A stretch of 64,000 nt of DNA, taken from the NCBI GenBank assembly GCA_916610825.1, contig OU744446.1, positions 2,864,501-2,928,500 on the forward strand, in the 5' to 3' direction. This document shows positions 60,071-64,000 of this stretch, in pieces (the first letter of the stretch is position 1; each line of letters opens with the position of its first letter). Origin of the DNA: Haliclystus octoradiatus. Taxonomy: Eukaryota; Cnidaria; Staurozoa; Stauromedusae; Haliclystidae. The notes under the pieces were generated by a model that did no database searches, was not told the origin of the DNA, and was given only the letters and a program-made list of their open reading frames with translations. Made by a program: the position numbers and the translations under genes.

Positions 60071-63000
60071 TATGACTATGGCGGGATAAGACAATAGCTC
60101 GGATGCTAATGGAATATTTTTAAGCGGAGCTCAAACAAATACCTCGGATAATAAGTTCAAATAGTGGCACCAAATTGATTGTTAATTGATCACGAATGTA
60201 TGTTGCGGTTATGTAGAAATTACGACGACTTAAAACGATAACCTCAAGTCTCACTCGTATATAAATTTTAACGCTTTTTATAGTTTAAGGATTAGACTAT
60301 GTTAGATTAGATAAGACTGGTTTTCCCAAGGGGGAGCTGCAACTTACATGAAAACTGGGTTCAATCTTGTTAACACGTTTTTGGACGTTTTGTGAAATTT
60401 CATGCAAGTTAACTTAATGAATTTTTGCTATTCTAGCTTCAGGAGATTACAATTTTAAAACGTGGATTGTAATATTCTGATGTTGTAATAAAGTAAGTTT
60501 TTGAGTTCCAAACATGAAGGATCATTACTAATTAATTATTTGCAGGGCACTGCATTTGAGTTCAGAAAAATAATACATTAAATCGAATATAAGGAGGAGG
60601 GAGTGATATATATTGTTTAATAAGATGAAACATCAAATAATAGATTATCTACACAAGCTAAGCAGGATTAAGATGTTTATAATTGATTATATTATGAATT
60701 TTACATTATATAGTTTCATATAGCAATTAACTTTAAGTTTTGTTATCAAAATGCTTTTCAATACTTTCATTGATGGCTTCAAAACAATTCCAACGTACCT
60801 TTTAAAATAAACAATAACAAATATCAGTAACAATTAACAACACAGTCTGAAATTTACGTCAATAAAATCTAGAGAAAAAGATCATGAAAACACGTATCTA
60901 TAAAATACTTTGTTAAAATAAAAAAGTGATTAATTATTATTGAAAGTAATTTACAATTATCAAGAAGAAATCTTATCGCTGGTCAATGATAAAAAAATAA
61001 AAATAAAAACTACCCGCAACAAGAGAATGATAACATGCATGAAATACATGCACTCCTAGGTTATGACGTCGCAAACTTTGTTTGCTAATAAAATACTTCA
61101 CATTTCTCATAAACGGAGGACAACAGAGAATAATGCTATCAGGCCACATCAATACAGAACACACAGACACGCAATATCGTTTCCCTATAAACCCAGGGAG
61201 TAACTTTGAACAATTTATCAGTTATTTAATTATCTTCAATTTTAATTATGCAGTGGAGAATGAAGATAGTGCAAGGTTAAAAAGAGTAAAATATATAAAA
61301 GTGGGTTCCAAATATAGAACTATTTTATATCAAAAATAATAGTGATAAAATTTCACGGCAATTTCACGTTACATAACAACATTAACCGTATAAGATAATA
61401 CATAAAATGAATTGATACTTCAAGAGGACAATTTTGCGCGAAAGAAGCAAGGATCACGCGATTTTTAATTACATTATATATACCCAAAGACAGACATTTT
61501 CAATATAGATATTATCTAATTTTAGGATTAAATGTTATTGTTGTCATTCTAATAGAAGTACAACATAACATAATATTACTGACGTATGTGGAGCACCATT
61601 CTACAACATATATATAGACACTACAGGAAACTACAGCCATCTCATTCAACTTCATCGAAATGAAATTCAACCTACAAGTTGTTATACATCTGTAGTGGAT
61701 TTTATTTTTTATTTCACTGTCTATTAAAACAAGAAGTAAAACCCATATAAAAAGTTCTATCAAATAATTTAGTTCAAAACAGTTTAGGAAATTCAGAAAT
61801 TAATTCCCTTGACGACAGTTTAACATTTTTCTCATGTATGTAACCGTTCCTTTATCAACGTCATAGTAGAAATAACACTGACGTCAATCTCTGTTTTGAT
61901 TCTATCTCCGTGCAGTGGAATCTACAAAATGAACAAACGCCGTCTTTGATTCCACTTTCCTTAATTATTTACAAAATGGCAGATCCGAAAACAACATTGT
62001 ATAGAACACCAGTTGTTAGTTTTAGACGCCGTTGGAGAACAAAAATACGAAAATCGGATACAATATTTCCGGTAACTTAATTTAGATATTTAGAATTACC
62101 AAAATACCAACAAACTCATGCACAGCACTATATACCGCGATTCTGATTGTCTTGCAGATTGTCACCTGATTAGAAAGACCATTGAAATGGTCTATAAAGT
62201 CAGGTTAAATTATAGGTTGAGAATTTTCGTCAATCCACTATTGAATGTCTAGTAATAATTGATACCGCATTTTAGTAATAGGCACCTGTTAACCAGTAGA
62301 ACACAACAATCGAATTTTCAGATCGAGCAAAATATTACATCATCGCTATCTTCAGAGCATAAAATAAATTATATTTAATTACTTTTGTTTCCAAGTCGTA
62401 CAATTTTTAGTTGTATTTAGTGTCAAATATAACTTTTAAATTAATTTAAATGTAAATTTAGCTGCAGGCAAGTACTTGTTTCTGGCCATTAACTGTCGTC
62501 AGTATTTCTCAGTAGGTGAGGAACAGACTTCGCCAATCACAATATAGCTAGGTCAAGATGAGTTAGTCAATGTGGTGAAAATATTAGTTGACATGAATAA
62601 AATATGCGTGTCATACCAGAGTGCTCATATTATCAAAGTAGTTGTCATTTGTCAATGCATAACGCATATTATAGGTGTATATAGGATTTCATGAGCCGTT
62701 CTTAAAAATGACTGAAATGGCTTACACGTATTATTTTTTTGATAGGAAATCAAGCAAAAGCTGTAATACTAAAAGATTCTAAAATTTTGAGAGATTTTAG
62801 TACCAAAAGTTTCTTAAAAGCTTTTTAATATTCAGATTTCAAAACTGTAACAAAGCAAAAAAAAAATTCAAAATGTGAACATGTTATTGAACTACAATGA
62901 AATATGTAATAAAATATCAATGTAAATATAATTAAACTACTTTAAAACAAATTTCCCGTTTATTGATTAATTTTGTATAATAAAAATGGATATATTAAAA

Positions 63001-63199
63001 TACAGAAATTAAAAAAAAAAAGAAAAAGAAAAAAACTACAATGAAGTACAGCAATAATTGCGATGCAACGTTAATTACTTAGTTTACCAAAATACGAAAC
63101 AAGTAAAAAGATTGCAGTGAGACTTTCATACATTATAAATCAATTAAATTACAAATAAAATAGTATATTCTTTATTTAAAATGTTTTTAGGTTTCTTAA
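60071..63199. other. No gene seen
   Basis: AT-rich flank upstream of MEF2 without supported exon, RNA gene or clear repeat. Enhancers may be present but cannot be recognised here. Confidence 0.4.
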
Positions 63200-63401
63200 A
63201 GGGGCAAAATTGACCGGCGACCGCTGCAAGCTCAAGTTGAATTTATGCTTAGCGTAATTCAACTGTCTCGCTTTGAAACTATTGTTATACGCGAGCCTAA
63301 TTTGTTATAAATTCATGTCAACAATGAAGATTGTGTTATAAACAATAAACATGCACGTGATCCTAAGTGCGTAACGCCTGCCGGTCATTATTTTTGCTCC
63401 T
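63200..63401. mobile_element. 202-bp TTAA-type MITE
   Basis: Left AGGGGCAAAATTGACCGGCG; right reversed AGGAGCAAAAATAATGACCG. TTAA at 63196-63199 and 63402-63405. The termini share AGG..A-A-TTGACCGG with the elements at 15361 and 63720. Confidence 0.75.
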
Positions 63402-63719
63402 TTAAATATTTTCGAAGAGGTACTAAAGTTTCTTAAATATGTTGAACTTATAGTGCTAAGCTTCTTATAAAAAAAAACGAGTAAAGTAAACGATGTTTTA
63501 CTAAGTAAATGATGACATTGAGTCAAGATTTAGATTCAAGTTTACAGAGATTTTTAGAGGGCCACGGAAGAAGATAATCATTTGAATTTTAATAGATCAC
63601 TCTCGTCACTCTCATAACTCGTTAGTGGAAGACAAATTAAATTATTTTTAAATCACTTTCGTGTTTCGTCCGAATTCAAGGTTTCTCTCAAATCTCAATA
63701 ACATACAACTAGTCATTAA

Positions 63720-63826
63720 AGGCATAAAATTGACCGGCTAAAATTCCCTTTACTACTTGTTGTTTGAAAAGTTGTATTTCCTATTCAAATTCGAGCCCGC
63801 AATGCAAGATGGTTAATTATATGCCT
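63720..63826. mobile_element. 107-bp TTAA-type MITE
   Basis: Left AGGCATAAAATTGACCGGCT; right reversed AGGCATATAATTAACC. TTAA at 63716-63719 and 63827-63830. It is a minimal relative of the 63200-63401 element. Confidence 0.7.
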
Positions 63827-64000
63827 TTAAACAATTTAATCGCTCCAATTAACTCATTAATAATTTGATAAAAGAATGTTAAGTTATAGATTGACAATTT
63901 ATTTTTAAAATTTAACACTTTGGGTGATAAAAGTTGTAAAAAAAATTAACTCATTATTATGCGGTAATAGGTATCTGATAATCATAATTATACGATAAGA

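Overview
The window is AT-rich nuclear DNA from a bilaterian animal. The evidence is spliced genes with GT-AG introns of 0.1-6 kb, animal-specific gene families (MEF2, HES, basigin/neuroplastin) and a dense population of DNA-transposon MITEs, tRNA-derived SINEs, a decayed LINE and a Helitron end. A marine invertebrate is plausible, but I cannot name the species or phylum from sequence alone. No bacterial, organellar or viral gene was recognised.

Four genes, all on the minus strand, account for the coding content. (1) About 60.0-46.4 kb: a MEF2 transcription factor of 431 residues in eight coding exons, with two candidate 5'-UTR exons upstream. (2) About 45.0-24.9 kb: a basigin/neuroplastin-family cell-surface protein with a signal peptide, three Ig domains, a TM helix with the hallmark Glu, and a cytoplasmic tail whose last exon I could not place. 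(3) 20.5-18.6 kb: a four-exon HES bHLH-Orange repressor ending in WRPW. Its upstream region holds two perfect Su(H)/CSL sites and one ideal HES-binding palindrome. (4) 17.5-3.8 kb: a large basic, low-complexity protein of unknown identity (about 1,560 residues) with a 3.7-kb exon, AT-hook-like repeats, a KEN box and a duplicated small exon. I rebuilt the exon chains by hand, and reading phases agree at every junction except the last one of gene 4, where two frames are open.

The rest is intronic or intergenic sequence rich in mobile elements. Several have exact target-site duplications: hAT (8 bp), PIF/Harbinger-like (TWA), pogo/Tigger-like (TA) and TTAA-type. The most structured region is 40.96-44.05 kb, inside the first basigin intron. 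There a hAT-like element with an 8-bp duplication carries two further elements, one encoding a Myb/SANT-like protein, and itself sits at the tip of another repeat copy. A tandem array at 3.98-4.65 kb appears to have grown from the core of a Tigger-like MITE found elsewhere in the window. I found no clear new molecular system. The best leads are the Notch-type HES promoter, the unknown AT-hook gene, the MITE-derived array and the nested transposons.
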